From Butyriboletus loyo (taxonomy: Eukaryota; Basidiomycota; Agaricomycetes; Boletales; Boletaceae): DNA of 25,672 bases. The notes beneath the pieces were generated by a model. It did not search any database, was not told the origin of the DNA, and was given only the letters and a program-made list of their open reading frames with translations. The position numbers were made by a program, and so were the translations under genes. Shown in pieces: positions 1-10,473 of this stretch (its first letter is position 1; every line of letters begins with the position of its first letter). The stretch is from positions 1 to 25,672 of the forward strand of contig JBBPSI010000308.1 of NCBI GenBank assembly GCA_038093515.1, in the 5' to 3' direction.

Positions 1-1032
1 GAGAGAGTCGCTGAGGCGGCGGAAGTCTCCACCATTTTTGGGACACTGAGGCCGTGTCCGAGTGAGAGAGTCCCCGGAACATCCGAGCAGATCAGCGCTC
101 TCTTCAGCGAATCTCCGAGAGTCGTAGCCATGGCCCAATGAAGAGAGCACAGATCTTCGAAGCTAAACAGGTGAGAACGAACCTGATGGCGTCATTACTG
201 ACCTGATGTTGAGATCTGGACGTTGCTAAAAAGGTCGTGTGAAGACGACTGTATGTCGACGAGCCCGTCACGGTCGGGCCAAGATTTGCTGCTGCACCCA
301 CCTTGGCACTCCGCTACTAAAGATCACAAGCTGAAGGGCCCGTACGTAGTACCACGTGTCCACGACCGCGTCTCATAAACTCACGAAATCCTTTGTTCAA
401 GAAATCGTAGAACGCATGCCCTGTTACCCGAACGTGTTTTGGCAAAGTCTTCGTGAAGGATTAATTGGACGGCGAACGTTGCAAACTCAAGCCAAGTCAC
501 CGGAATCTTTGGATTGAAAAAAAAATCATGCCGCGTCAAAGCGATAGGCGGTGCCCGCAGCAACTTGGCTTTGACGCTGCCAAGTCTATTTTTGAGGACC
601 AGGTATAGCTTTTCTGCTCACCGATCATAGCCGAATCCGATGGATAGTACCACTGTGCGGGCCTGGTGGGTCTTCGTTTATCATCTTAGGTACGAGGCAA
701 TACTCATTCATCGGCCCTATACTACGTGGGTGTTCGATCCCGACTGTGCACATCCCGTGGACCATGCTTGTCAGCGAGTACCTGGGATAGCTCAAACAGC
801 CCCCTCGTTTGTCGAGTGCCTCGGAAGAACAAGGTCAGTGAAAGCACTGCCCCGGAGAGTGGTCCCGGAGTCTGGTTGGATCCGACTGGTAAGGGTTTCC
901 GCTCGAGGATGCACGTTTTCTGGATACGTTCACAACCACGATGCACACGAGCTGAAAGGCCCTGTGATTGCATTTAAATACCCATCCATCGTTTCGTTCA
1001 GACAAACCCCCACTGGACGTGAAGTTTGCAGA
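1..1032. other. Unassigned region left of the HLH-like gene
   Basis: I recognise no gene here. An open frame runs from an ATG at 640 in the frame of the first HLH exon, adding about 131 residues, but that stretch shows no family features. A TATA-like element (ATTTAAATA, about 972-980) lies roughly 55 nt upstream of the ATG at 1033, which fits promoter better than coding sequence. Short minus-strand frames at 104-301 and 381-563 show no recognisable composition. Confidence 0.4.
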
Positions 1033-1649
1033 ATGTACCCTACATACCAGACACACACTTCTTCCGGATCACTCTCGCCTCCGTCTCAGCAGAACAAAGT
1101 CATTCTGCAAAGGGAGTATCGTGAAAAGGAAGGGGAGTGTATCAATACGCTCCGAGATATCATCAAGGATCTTACCGGAGAGGAGCTACGGACGCGATAC
1201 GAGATCCTCAGGAAAGGTAAGTAACGCCTCTCATGGTATTCCAAGGGTGGTTGCTAACAGCCTCACACCCGAAGCGATCGATATACTTTCAGGAGTTTTG
1301 GAGGATAGGAAGCAGAACGAAGCACTGGTTAATGCCCTGACTCCGTATGAGATACCTCCGACCAAACCCGAAGGCACAGCCTCAGCTCATGAGGGTAAGT
1401 AATTTAATGATACCCGATGAGCGGATCGCGTTATGCACGGCGCTTTCTATAGGTCATTTCACCCAATCACCTCATTATTCACAAAGCTGGCACTCTGGTG
1501 CCGAGTTAGATGCAGCGTTTCCTTACTACGGTGCTCATGTCCAGGATCAACAGTACCACTTCATGTCCGGCACGGACTCCGCCCAGGCTTTTAACATGGC
1601 CAGTTCTCTGGGATACGGCAAGGACTTGTCTGGTTATCCTCCACTTTGA
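1033..1649 (+). CDS. Small helix-loop-helix-like protein (3 exons)
   Basis: Model: exons 1033-1216, 1275-1394 and 1453-1649, giving 166 residues. The first exon encodes a charged helix (QREYREKEGECINTLRDII), a short loop (KDLTGEE) and the start of a second helix. Splicing with the acceptor at 1273-1274 completes that helix as RYEILRKAIDIL, typical of fungal HLH domains. The branch-like GCTAAC lies about 16 nt before this AAG acceptor. Using the later CAG at 1292 stays open but drops IDILS. The C-terminal half is rich in Tyr, Ser, Gln and His and looks disordered. The basic region is weak, so DNA binding through dimerisation is only inferred. The start is uncertain: the frame stays open to an ATG at 640, but a TATA-like element just upstream favours 1033. 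Family membership is a pattern-based call. Confidence 0.5.
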
Positions 1650-1896
1650 AGACCCTCTAGAACTAATTTAGAACCAATCCATCAATGTAGCCATACTATC
1701 TCTTTCTCTTTCGTTCCTCTCCAAGTAGTGTAGCCTTATACATGTGTATGTAATTTTACCGTCGACTGACATGCTATATATCTATATATTACTCTGGTTT
1801 AGAAACAGGAACTATTTTTAGGTCCGAAGAAATTTGAGATTTCATGTCTGTTTCTGCAAAACCAGTTTCATTATTTTTCCATCGCCGTTTCTCATA

Positions 1897-4148
1897 CTAC
1901 ATCCCGTCAACAGCATGTTTCTTAATAGCTGCGTCCACCAGTTCTACCATACCAATCACCGCTTCCTCTTCTAGCGTGCGACCAAGGAGTTGAAGTCCAA
2001 CAGGTACACCCGGGAACACGTCCGGATGGTCTGTTAAAGGTCAGATTCAAATCAACGACGAGTCGAGTGTACACATTAACATACAGAGTTTGTAAAATGC
2101 TTCGTCTTCGTGGTTGTGAAAGTCATGAGGAGCTACCGGGAGATCAAGCTTAGGGTCGACAAATGTGACAGGAAAGACAGCGCAAGCATAGTCCATCGCA
2201 TTTCCAAGGGTCGTATAGAACGAATCACTGAATGGGGAGAAGCGAATGGGACTTGAGTGTATGCAAGTCGGAATGCGACTCACTAATTCAACCCGTGTGG
2301 ACAGGCAGTATAAGCGACAGCAGGCGAAATGATAGCATCGACAGGTCTGCCAGTATTTGTCCTGTTCCTTGTTGCATTCCAATGGTCAAGATAAGCCTTG
2401 CGCAATGCACGTTTTTCTGTATGGAGTTGCCATAGGAGGAGGTAAGGCAACACTTTCTAATAATATCAAGAGCATACCTCCCAGGTAGTTCTATTCCTTG
2501 GGGGTCCAACTAGACACTTCACGAGTGAAACCTCCAAGTCGAAGGGATGCGGATCCGCCTCAGGGCTCATTGAAGTAATCAAAGGTTCACCGGACGCCTC
2601 ACAACTCCTCCGGTAGTCTTCCCCTCCATCAGCAACCAGGATAGTTTGCTTGTATTCTAAGAGTCAGATATGTTTCCGCGTACACTTCCTGGACTTACAG
2701 CATTCTTGTAGATGTCGATATGGTTGAGATATTCCCAGTCGATAACTAGGACAATTTTCCGAAATTTTAGGTGGCAGTTGGCAGTGGGGCCAACTTACCC
2801 TGGTGTCCTTCTTTCTCTAGCACTTCTTTGACCATATTCATAGCCCTAATGAGAGGAGGATGTGGCTTGACCACCTTATTGTCCCACAGTATCGCAAAGC
2901 ACATTCCTTTTCCGCTACCGTGCTCTACCAGTCGATATTCTTCCTCACTCCATACTTTTCGGATCGCAAGAGGGTCGCGAGTCCAGGGACGGGCATCTAT
3001 GATTGCGTTTGTGAATAGCTTCAACGCCGAGATAGAGGTGGCCATCGGCCCAAGAACAGAAGAAATAGACTCTTGACCCACCAAGGCGTTAGCGGCGCCA
3101 TGATAGGGAAAACGTTCGTACGAGGGCCGAAGCGTGTACAATCCGCAAAAGGCACTGGGAATACGGAGAGACCTACAGTCATTCCATATGAGAACTCATC
3201 CTCAATCGTGAACAGAAACATTACCCGTCTATATCAGTGCCCACTCCCAGGGGACTACCTCTCATGGCAAGAAGCGCACCTTCTCCGCCAGAGGAGCCAC
3301 CGGGGGTAAGCTTCCTATTGTAGGGGTTCGTCGTGCGGCCGAATACATTGTTATGCGTTTCGCCCCACTGCGCGAGCATTAATAGAAGATCAGGTTCCCT
3401 TTCGCTTCCCCCACGAGCTCATTCGGCGTAAATGATAGACGTAGGGGAACTTACCATGAGTGTCTGTGGCACATTTGTACGAACAAACGGCACCGCTCCG
3501 AGTTCGTACAAGATTTCCACAAGGACACAGTCATCCTCTGCAAACTTGCTAATATTACAAGCGTATCCTGAGAGGTATGATGTTAATGGTTGGCGAAATG
3601 CTTCATAGATCTTTTATTACCCATGATCGTCTCCAAGCCTTTCATAGTAAACTGGTCTTTCAGTGAAATCGGTAAGCCGTGTAAAGGGCCAACGGGTTTC
3701 CCATGCTCTACCAGATATCGGTCGACTTCTTTTGCGCGATCAAGGGCACGCTCAACGAAGATTTCGGTGAGACAGTTTGTCTGAAATCAAGAGTTTGATA
3801 TGTCCGAAAGACGAGATCTATGAATTGCAGACTCACGACTTGATGCGCGATGATAGCGCTCCTGAGATATGCAGTGGTGACTTCTAGACTCGTGTACCCC
3901 GAGTACTTGTCGGCGAGCAAACGGACCAAAGCCGACACATCTTTCGTGCCGAGATCGATGATGTCAAGCTCTCGTGATGACAAGAGTCCACAGTCCTCCG
4001 TGACGAAGCGAACATCCAAGGATGTGTCCGGCGGCACTTTGATCTTCCACTCTTGCGGGATGGACGCATCCTGAACAGCTTTACGAGCCTTGCACAAAGT
4101 GCGCCAGTGGGCCGACGAGGTTCCAGCAGCAGTTCCGGTATCCGACAT
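1897..4148 (-). CDS. Amidase-signature family hydrolase (10 exons)
   Basis: Exons, in order of translation: 4148-3837, 3780-3621, 3567-3455, 3367-3225, 3172-2799, 2745-2699, 2648-2523, 2456-2284, 2227-2085, 2030-1897. Phases agree and give 574 residues, normal for fungal amidases. Visible family features are GPLHGLPISLKDQ with the catalytic Lys near residue 145, TPGGSSGGEGALL with the first Ser at 220, GVGTDIDGSLRIP with the nucleophile Ser near 244, a mid-protein DGGEDYRRS, and the C-terminal PVGLQLLGRTLEEE. The family uses a Ser-cisSer-Lys triad to hydrolyse amides. The substrate cannot be read from sequence. No signal peptide is seen, so it is probably cytosolic. Odd points are Asp where the oxyanion loop usually has Gly or Ala (GTDI-D-GS), and an uncertain intron between exons 7 and 8 (2522-2457), chosen because it preserves the LLWQLHTEK block. 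The gene looks intact. Confidence 0.9.
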
Positions 4149-5013
4149 TGCGAACTTGCCGACAACAGAAAGAAGGAAGGATGTGTGGCGGAAATAGTAC
4201 CTGGCTCGACGGCTGCGTCTCTGCTCGTGACGATAGTATGGGTTTGGGAGTTCAAAGTGCCACGGAAACGTAGACCACGAACGGAGCATGACCCAACTTC
4301 CGGATGTGTCTGTAGAATTACTAACAAGTGATCCCGGACTCGAGTGAGATACCGTAGTATCCGAGTCATCAAGACTTCGGATGAGAAAGAAATAAGACAC
4401 CAGAGGAAGCGAGTATCCGTTACACACGTGCGCTCACATACTCACTGCTGCTGAACTTGAATCCGACCTTTCAGTGGTAATGGTTAGAACCGCTAAATTC
4501 AAGTGTTTTGACCTTGAGTTGCGTACGTGCTGCTTTTTACAAGATCATTGTAATGTCCATAACAATTAATTTTTACATGGGCTACATTTGCCCGTAATCA
4601 AAAAGGAGACGACATGAAGCTTGAAGCTTGAAGTCCAACGGACGTAGAATCACTATGTTAACGAATGGATCCGATTACCGTGACGGAGTATAACTACTTT
4701 CATGATGCAGTGGTACCGAATGAGTCGGGTGTGTCGCGGCGAGAGGTGCGGAGACAGGGAAAACTAGCCGGAAACCTTCCACGTCCGAATATAACTTTGG
4801 TATATAGGTCAAACCGACGCTTTCTTGTTACCTCTTCGTGCGTAGTTTCCCAAAGGGAAAAAAACAACAGCTCCAACGGAAGCACGATGATCAGGGCGCT
4901 GGACGCAGAGTGAATCGTTCAAGAGATGCACCAGAATCCCGAACAATTCCATTACCTTTCTGTTCGTTCAGAAGCCCATTGGCCCCTTCCTAAAGTACAG
5001 TCCTACCGCTAAT
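4149..5013. other. Intergenic: amidase promoter and receptor 3' side
   Basis: No gene recognised. The part next to 4148 is the probable amidase 5' flank; on the minus strand it is CT-rich just before the start. GAAGCTT is tandemly repeated at about 4616-4633. A short plus-strand frame at 4665-4913 contains CVVS internally, but this is not at its C-terminus, so it is not a CaaX pheromone precursor. Confidence 0.4.
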
Positions 5014-6251
5014 TTATAGGGCATCGTGAGAACGAAAATCAGGTTCGAAACCAACGAGATCGCACCCTGCCTGACCGGTGGAGAAGGTTTGCTCAATGGC
5101 GCGTCTGAATAGCGTCCAATACATTTTCCTCACGTCTGCGGTTGTCCCAAGGAACACAAAAACCATAAAGGCAAGCGTCACAATTGTCCAGCGCCGCAGT
5201 TCAACGTTGCCAGCCTGAGGGGAGCTCGCCTCCCACTCTCGGGCGGAGACATGGACGATAACGTCAATGGTTGAATGGATGGTTCTCCATCCAGGCCAGG
5301 GGGTCACTGGATTTGCCATTGCCAACAAGACGATGGATATTGAGGTCGGGACCAGCCCGTACATTGTACTAACAACCCCGAGGGCCATTAGGCGTGAGTT
5401 CAAGGCCCAACTGGTTCCTGATTGTCTCGTCAGCTGGTGGTTCCATCGGAAATATGTTCGCATAGCAAGACCTAGACAAAAGGTGTGAGTTCAGAATCGC
5501 AGACTTTGGACATTACATACAGGCATATCCCGCCGAAACCGTACCCATGAACAAGGGAAGCATCCAGACGAGGGGGAAAGCAATATTGACGGTGCCTACA
5601 CCCGAAATGCAGCCAACGTCCTCGTAAATGTAGAACCGATATTGTTGAACAACATACTCTGCGATACACGATGAGCAGGGAACAGAGAAGCTGTGCACTC
5701 TTGGAAATACGCACGCAGAGCAACGGACGCCCAGGGAATCACCAGACAGAGAACGATGTCGACTACCGTATTAAAAGCGAAGGACTTCTAGTCTGCATGT
5801 TAGTGGGCGTATCGTCAAGAGCAACTGTAATGATACCTCATGTCTTCTGGGGTCCAGAGTTACAATCATGTACAAGCGACGGTTGATGGACACACCGCTC
5901 GCGGCGAGGCCAACGTCTGAGGCAACGAGAAAATAGCCACCTAGATCGAGCTTAGCCCTTGCTATCGCCAAGACATGTCGCCTGGACGTACAAAAGTCAC
6001 ACCAAACTGGAGTCCAGTTCTCAACATTCCTATTCCAACGTATCGTGTTGACACATTGGACCAAGCATGCAACCATGGTCCAAACGATAAGCACGGATGT
6101 TCCCACATTTCCAGAAGCTGTCCGCTTGATGAGGGTGTCACAACAGTGCACAGGTAAACTACGCACCTAACGTCTTTGGAAGAGGTATTGCGACCAACAA
6201 TGCCCCAAGACCTGCGCAAACAACGAAGATGATATTGGCAACGCCATGCAT
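5014..6251 (-). CDS. STE3-type (class D GPCR) mating pheromone receptor
   Basis: Exons in order: 6251-6167, 6117-5992, 5940-5837, 5787-5715, 5658-5521, 5471-5014, giving 327 residues in consistent phase. These receptors sit in the plasma membrane, bind farnesylated peptide pheromones and signal through a heterotrimeric G protein to the mating MAPK cascade. Seven hydrophobic segments can be traced. Family marks are IPLP after helix 1, NWTPVWCDF before helix 3, SINRRLYMI after it, VALQYVVQQYRFYIYEDVGC spanning an exon join before helix 5, and LTRQSGTSWALNSRLMALG before helix 6. The ATG at 6251 is chosen because receptors start just before helix 1. The third exon start is set by keeping family spacing between CDF and INRRL. 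The tail after helix 7 is only about 40 residues, short for the family. No stop or frameshift was found, so it looks functional. Whether it determines mating type or is a receptor-like paralogue cannot be told. Confidence 0.9.
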
Positions 6252-6330
6252 TTTATCATTAGAAATTCGATGCACAGAGGTGCTTACTGCTGGCTGGTGA
6301 GTACCAGGGAGAAATAGATTTGCTCCGCTA

Positions 6331-6338
6331 CTTATACA
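6331..6338 (-). promoter_or_regulatory. Candidate TATA element of the pheromone receptor
   Basis: The minus strand reads TATAAG about 80 nt upstream of the chosen start at 6251. Position and sequence suit a core promoter, but there is no transcription evidence. Confidence 0.35.
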
Positions 6339-7733
6339 CCCCTGTTGGATCATGTGGCAACACGACTGAGCATATGTTTTCACCGGCACAGGAATGACAA
6401 CCGTCTACACGGTGCGTGGTGCGAGAATACATGTGATTCGGAGCTAGCGCTAAATCATGTATGGGGGTCTGTCAGCTTAATGGGAAGTCGACAACTTGGT
6501 GTGAGCAGTGTCAGCTGCTATGACCACCACAAATAGATGGGTTTCAACAATTTACCTTGGGAAGTTCGACTGGGTCGGTGCTAGAGTCCGTCTGGAATTA
6601 GCCTCCCCGAGTTAGCACGAGAATTCAACTGGGTAGCTACTAACTTATACTCCAATGCGTACAGCTGGACCCAAAACGTGGGACCGCTTTCGCCTGTGTT
6701 CCACTCCGAGTCAGTTTTGGGTTTACCCTGATTTATAATACTGAACAGATAACACTATTCCCAGTCTAGCCTCTTACTTGGACAAAATCGTCTCGATAGC
6801 GTATCAGACCCGACTTGGCCACCAGTGCCGCCATCATAACAAGTTGGCGACCTAAGCGAAGCGAGTCATGAACTGATCATAGGATTTAGTCTGCGTGAGA
6901 AGCGAAGTGGCGTGCCTTTTCTGTCTTTGCCCACTTCGCTCCCGCCGTAGCCTGTCCCTGCTCCGACAGCGTAGTCCTTTGTTTTGCACGTACCCGCCAC
7001 ACCCCTCACAGGTTTCATACGAATACTCTCAAGTCCTAACAATTTGTTCGACGCTGTTCGCTCGACTTCTGTCTAGGCTAAAGCGAGTCTGTTCGGTGCC
7101 CAGCCCACCCTCACAGCTCGCTTTGCCTGACAGTATCGGGTCTCCCTTGGGCCGAGAAAGCCTGCGGTTTTTCGCCCAATCCTCGTTATAGCATTGGGTT
7201 GTCATGTACCTACATACACACGCTACTCATCCAATACCTTCCTGCGCAACGACAAGCTCGACACGTATGGAATGCTCTGATTTTATCCCTGCTACCTGCG
7301 CCACAGGCTGTGAAGCTGATTGTGGGAATGTGTCGATGGTTTCTAATCATTTTCTCAGTTCAAGTCGGATGAAGACCTAATCTCGGACCACCTGTTTTGG
7401 GTGTCTTTTCAGAAGTTCGGGTCCTGGCCGGGAAGTATTTGCACACACCTAGTTGGGTGCTTCCCAGAACGCCTGGCTGGAGACGAGCGAAGATCTAAGG
7501 CGAACTCTGCAGCAGAATAAGCCGGATTGGGTATAGTACTAATACCATGTGTCCGGTAAACTAAGGTGAAAGCAAAACTGAGTGCAACATCTGTATCGGC
7601 CCCGAAAGCAGTCGATCCCGCTGTAACTCGCCGAACTGCTTGGGCCAGAAAATGCAATTTGGGTACAATTCCACTCACATCTATAAGCTTGTCTACATTG
7701 TCTGACTTAAGTCTTCCTTGAATCTCAGACACA
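6339..7733. other. Intergenic between receptor and ene-reductase
   Basis: Nothing recognised. I checked every plus-strand TGY codon, and the minus strand by eye, for a C-terminal CaaX box followed by a stop, because pheromone precursor genes often flank STE3 receptors. The only in-register hits (CQLL at about 6509, CPVN at about 7549, CSVL on the minus strand at about 6747) lack a plausible Met-initiated precursor. The open frame at 6895-7191 has no recognisable family features. Confidence 0.4.
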
Positions 7734-9180
7734 CTACCAATCTAATCTTGTCACAGTTCCACCACGACCCGCAAAGCCCCATTCTATCTGGTTCGCAAGC
7801 TTTATCGCCACTCCCAAGTCAGAGGCAAACCTAAAATGACATATCCATTGTCGAGAAAAACAAATCAAGAAGCCCAGAGCGACTTACGACCATACCGCAG
7901 CGGGATTCTTCTGGAACAATCGTCCCACGAGAACGACGTCAGCTTGCCCTTTGTCCAATACTTCCTGCGCGACCACTCCATTCGTAATCGACCCGACAGA
8001 TCCCACTACAAGCTTGTCGCCGACAGCTAGTTTCACAGCATGTGCGAATGGCGCTTGAAAGGCTGCTCCCCCATTGATAATGGCTTTAGGATGGTTCCCG
8101 CCACTGGAGACATCCAGGAAATCGACACCATGTTCTGCAAGTATACTCGCAAACCTGACAGTGTCTTCAACTCGCCAAGAGGGCTCATCCGGTAGAGCCT
8201 CCTCCAACCACTCAGTTGCAGAGACTCTGATGCCATGAGTTCGATAATCAATGGAATAGCCATAGATTGCGTACCTGAGAAACAAGGGCATGTCATCAGG
8301 AATGATGTCACGAATGGTATCGACCACTTCTAGAGTTAGGCGAATGCGATTTTCGAAGCGACCCCCATACTCGTCTGTACGCTTGTTAGATTGGGGACTC
8401 AAGAATGAGAACAACAAGTATCCATGGGCATTGTGGATCTCGATCACGTCAACGCCAGCCTTCAAGGCACGTTTTGAAGCGTCAGCAAACGCAATCACGA
8501 CCTCCTTGATCTGAGCTTTGGAGAGTTCCTTCGGTACTGGGAAGTTCTCGTGGAACGGTACAGCCGAGGACCCCCACACATTATTAGTCCACCCCCCGAC
8601 CTTCTCTGTGGCAGCCAATCCGGAATGTAGCCACGGAGCGACCGTGGACGCCTTGCGACCTGCATGGGCAAGCTGAATACCAATTTTCTGGTTTTGAGAA
8701 TGCGCGAACTCGACAATCTTGCGAAGCGATTCGGTCTGGCTATCTTTCCACAAACCAGCGTCCTCTGGTGTGATCCGTCCTTCGGGTACAACGGCTGTTG
8801 CCTCTATGATGGATAGCCCGGGCCCCCGAGTAAAGATACCACCAACTTGGGACGCGTCAAGGCCCTCTGCATTCTGGAGCAGGGGAGCATACTCACGGTG
8901 AGCTAGATGCCAGGGGGTGAAGTGACCGTCTTCGGCTGAATATTGACAAAGCGGCGAGAGCTGAAGTTGGTTTCGATTGAATGCTGGACCATGCAAGCTG
9001 GACGAAAGCCCTTACGAAGATACGGTTATGGAACGTGGTCCCTCTTATCTTGATGGGTTGGAATAGCTTCGGTGTTGGTCTGTCATCTGGTTGTGGGTCA
9101 TATGCAGTGCCAGCTGCGGGCACTTGTGCAGGGGTAAAGTAAGAAATACCAGGAGCAGGTCTGTTCGTTAACGAGGGCAT
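7734..9180 (-). CDS. NADH:flavin oxidoreductase / Old Yellow Enzyme, YqjM-like
   Basis: Exons in order: 9180-9016, 8960-8897, 8845-8275, 8226-7888, 7830-7734, giving 411 residues in phase. This FMN enzyme family reduces activated C=C bonds of enones using NAD(P)H. Features in order are KLFQPIKIRG and HNRIFLSPLCQYSAEDGH across the first splice (N-terminal FMN strand with the Cys typical of the YqjM/thermophilic class), TPWHLAHLGG across the second, IEIHNAHGYLLFSFLSP with the paired histidines, NKRTDEYGGRFENR, and C-terminal VVGSVGSITNG plus ADVVLVGRLFQKNP, which bind FMN phosphate. Intron 2 uses an AAG acceptor. Start 9180 matches family N-termini (NRPAPGISYFTPAQ follows); an in-frame ATG at 9225 would add 15 residues. 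No signal peptide, so probably cytosolic. The physiological substrate is unknown. Confidence 0.92.
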
Positions 9181-10221
9181 GTCGAGGGAGGGTCGTGTGT
9201 ATGGCGGAATTCCTTGAAACAACAATTCCGTTGCTTTCTATACCGGTTCGGTAAAACATAACATGCGCTCAGCGAAGATGGGAACATTGTCGGTGCCGTG
9301 CTTAGTGAGAGAGGAGCCACTAAGCCTATGGTAATGGCACAAACCAATTCGCAAAGATAACTGTAACGTTAATTGCAGTGGTGGGTATTGAACGGAACCC
9401 GGGCCGCAAATTGATTGGTAATAACTATCATGGCATGAGAGATAGACCATCCTGACCTAGTACTAGACTTTCGTATCGGTAATGCAAGTACCCCCAGAAA
9501 TGCAAAAATGGGTACCACAATGTACCTCCAAATGCACAGTGACCGCCCACCCCTCGAGCCAGACTCGGGCGCTTTTCATATCGAGGCTGTACACTAAATT
9601 CGAGTTTTTCAGCGCCGACCCCATCATGTGCATCATTCGACGTAGTACATGAGTCATGACACTCGCGTCCCGACCCTTTTAGTCTAGTCACCAGACTACC
9701 TCCTTACCAAGTACCTCGTCTAATCACCGCTGATGCATAGACCTGCTGTCGATAATCCAGACAGCCTCGTGCGAATACATACTACACGCCACTCTAACCC
9801 TACTGTACTTACATTTCAATAGTTCTCATACCAACGTGCAACATACGGCAGCGAGCCAGCAGGCTTGAATGACGCCCGCACAAACTACTGCCGGCGACTC
9901 ATAGACTGATCACACCCACACCACCATGACCCTGTCTTCTTTTATGTTTTATGTTTTTTTTTTCCGTCTCATCTCGTGCGCACCGTCACCTACCGGGACG
10001 ACTCCGGAATATACAATACACACCAATACCTCAGCAGTACCTCACATCAATGCTATCATATCTGCAGTCTCAATTGTTAGCTTAGAGCGGTACATACGCC
10101 AAAATCTGTGGATGACCTGTGACATCAGCAGGCGTACGTTAAGGGACTGGGAAAGGTTTCGTACGCGCACGCTCGCGGGCTATTACAACGTTCCTTGTGG
10201 CGCCAGGCTCGGGCACGTTCA
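9181..10221. other. Intergenic, no gene recognised
   Basis: The first part is the probable ene-reductase promoter. The plus-strand frame 9926-10261 starts with a hydrophobic stretch (FMFYVFFFRLISC) that could pass as a signal peptide. It lies on a T-rich run, has no family features, and its end overlaps the inverted repeat at 10222, so I do not call it a gene. Confidence 0.35.
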
Positions 10222-10248
10222 TACAGTTGATATGCTCATAATGCATAA
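10222..10248 (+). repeat. Left arm of a perfect 27-nt inverted repeat
   Basis: The arm begins TACAGTTGATATGCTCATAA and is matched base for base by the reverse complement at 10306-10332, with 57 nt between. The transcript or single strand could form a long hairpin. No flanking target duplication is obvious. Confidence 0.85.
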
Positions 10249-10305
10249 CAACGGTTCCTAATGTCCATTAAGCGAGACTAGGTTTAGTCACCCTGAGTGT
10301 AGGGT

Positions 10306-10332
10306 TTATGCATTATGAGCATATCAACTGTA
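10306..10332 (-). repeat. Right arm of the perfect 27-nt inverted repeat
   Basis: Reverse complement of 10222-10248 over all 27 positions. The 57-nt spacer (10249-10305) has no recognised content. Confidence 0.85.
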
Positions 10333-10473
10333 GCATAAGGCTAACCATATGATCAATGAAAAGACCATTCGAGTGTCTAGTTTTAGGGAGACAAAAGTTC
10401 ATCCTACCCCAAAGTTTCAATCACACACGGTGATCAGAGAATAGGCGATCATCAGGTGGACATTGTACAAGTC

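Noticed and set aside
5042..5052. GGTTCGAAACC, resembling a tRNA B box
   Set aside because: It is coding sequence of the receptor tail, and no A box or cloverleaf can be drawn around it.
5941..5991. Reading straight through the receptor after CDF, giving 17 extra residues
   Set aside because: A GTACGT donor, CTAAG branch and CTAG acceptor remove 51 nt and restore the exact family spacing to INRRL.
6509..6523. C-Q-L-L-stop, a possible CaaX end of a pheromone precursor beside the receptor
   Set aside because: Gln at the first aliphatic position is unlikely, and no Met-initiated precursor of suitable length precedes it in frame.
7409..7732. 107-codon minus-strand frame directly after the ene-reductase stop
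   Set aside because: It begins with GTG, has no family features and lies in the 3' flank of the ene-reductase.
9825..9842. Minus-strand C-T-L-V-stop as a CaaX box
   Set aside because: The frame upstream has no Met before a stop, and the rest does not resemble a precursor.
10234..10266. Minus-strand 10-codon frame ending C-Y-A-L
   Set aside because: Too short for a pheromone precursor, and it lies partly in the 27-nt inverted repeat.
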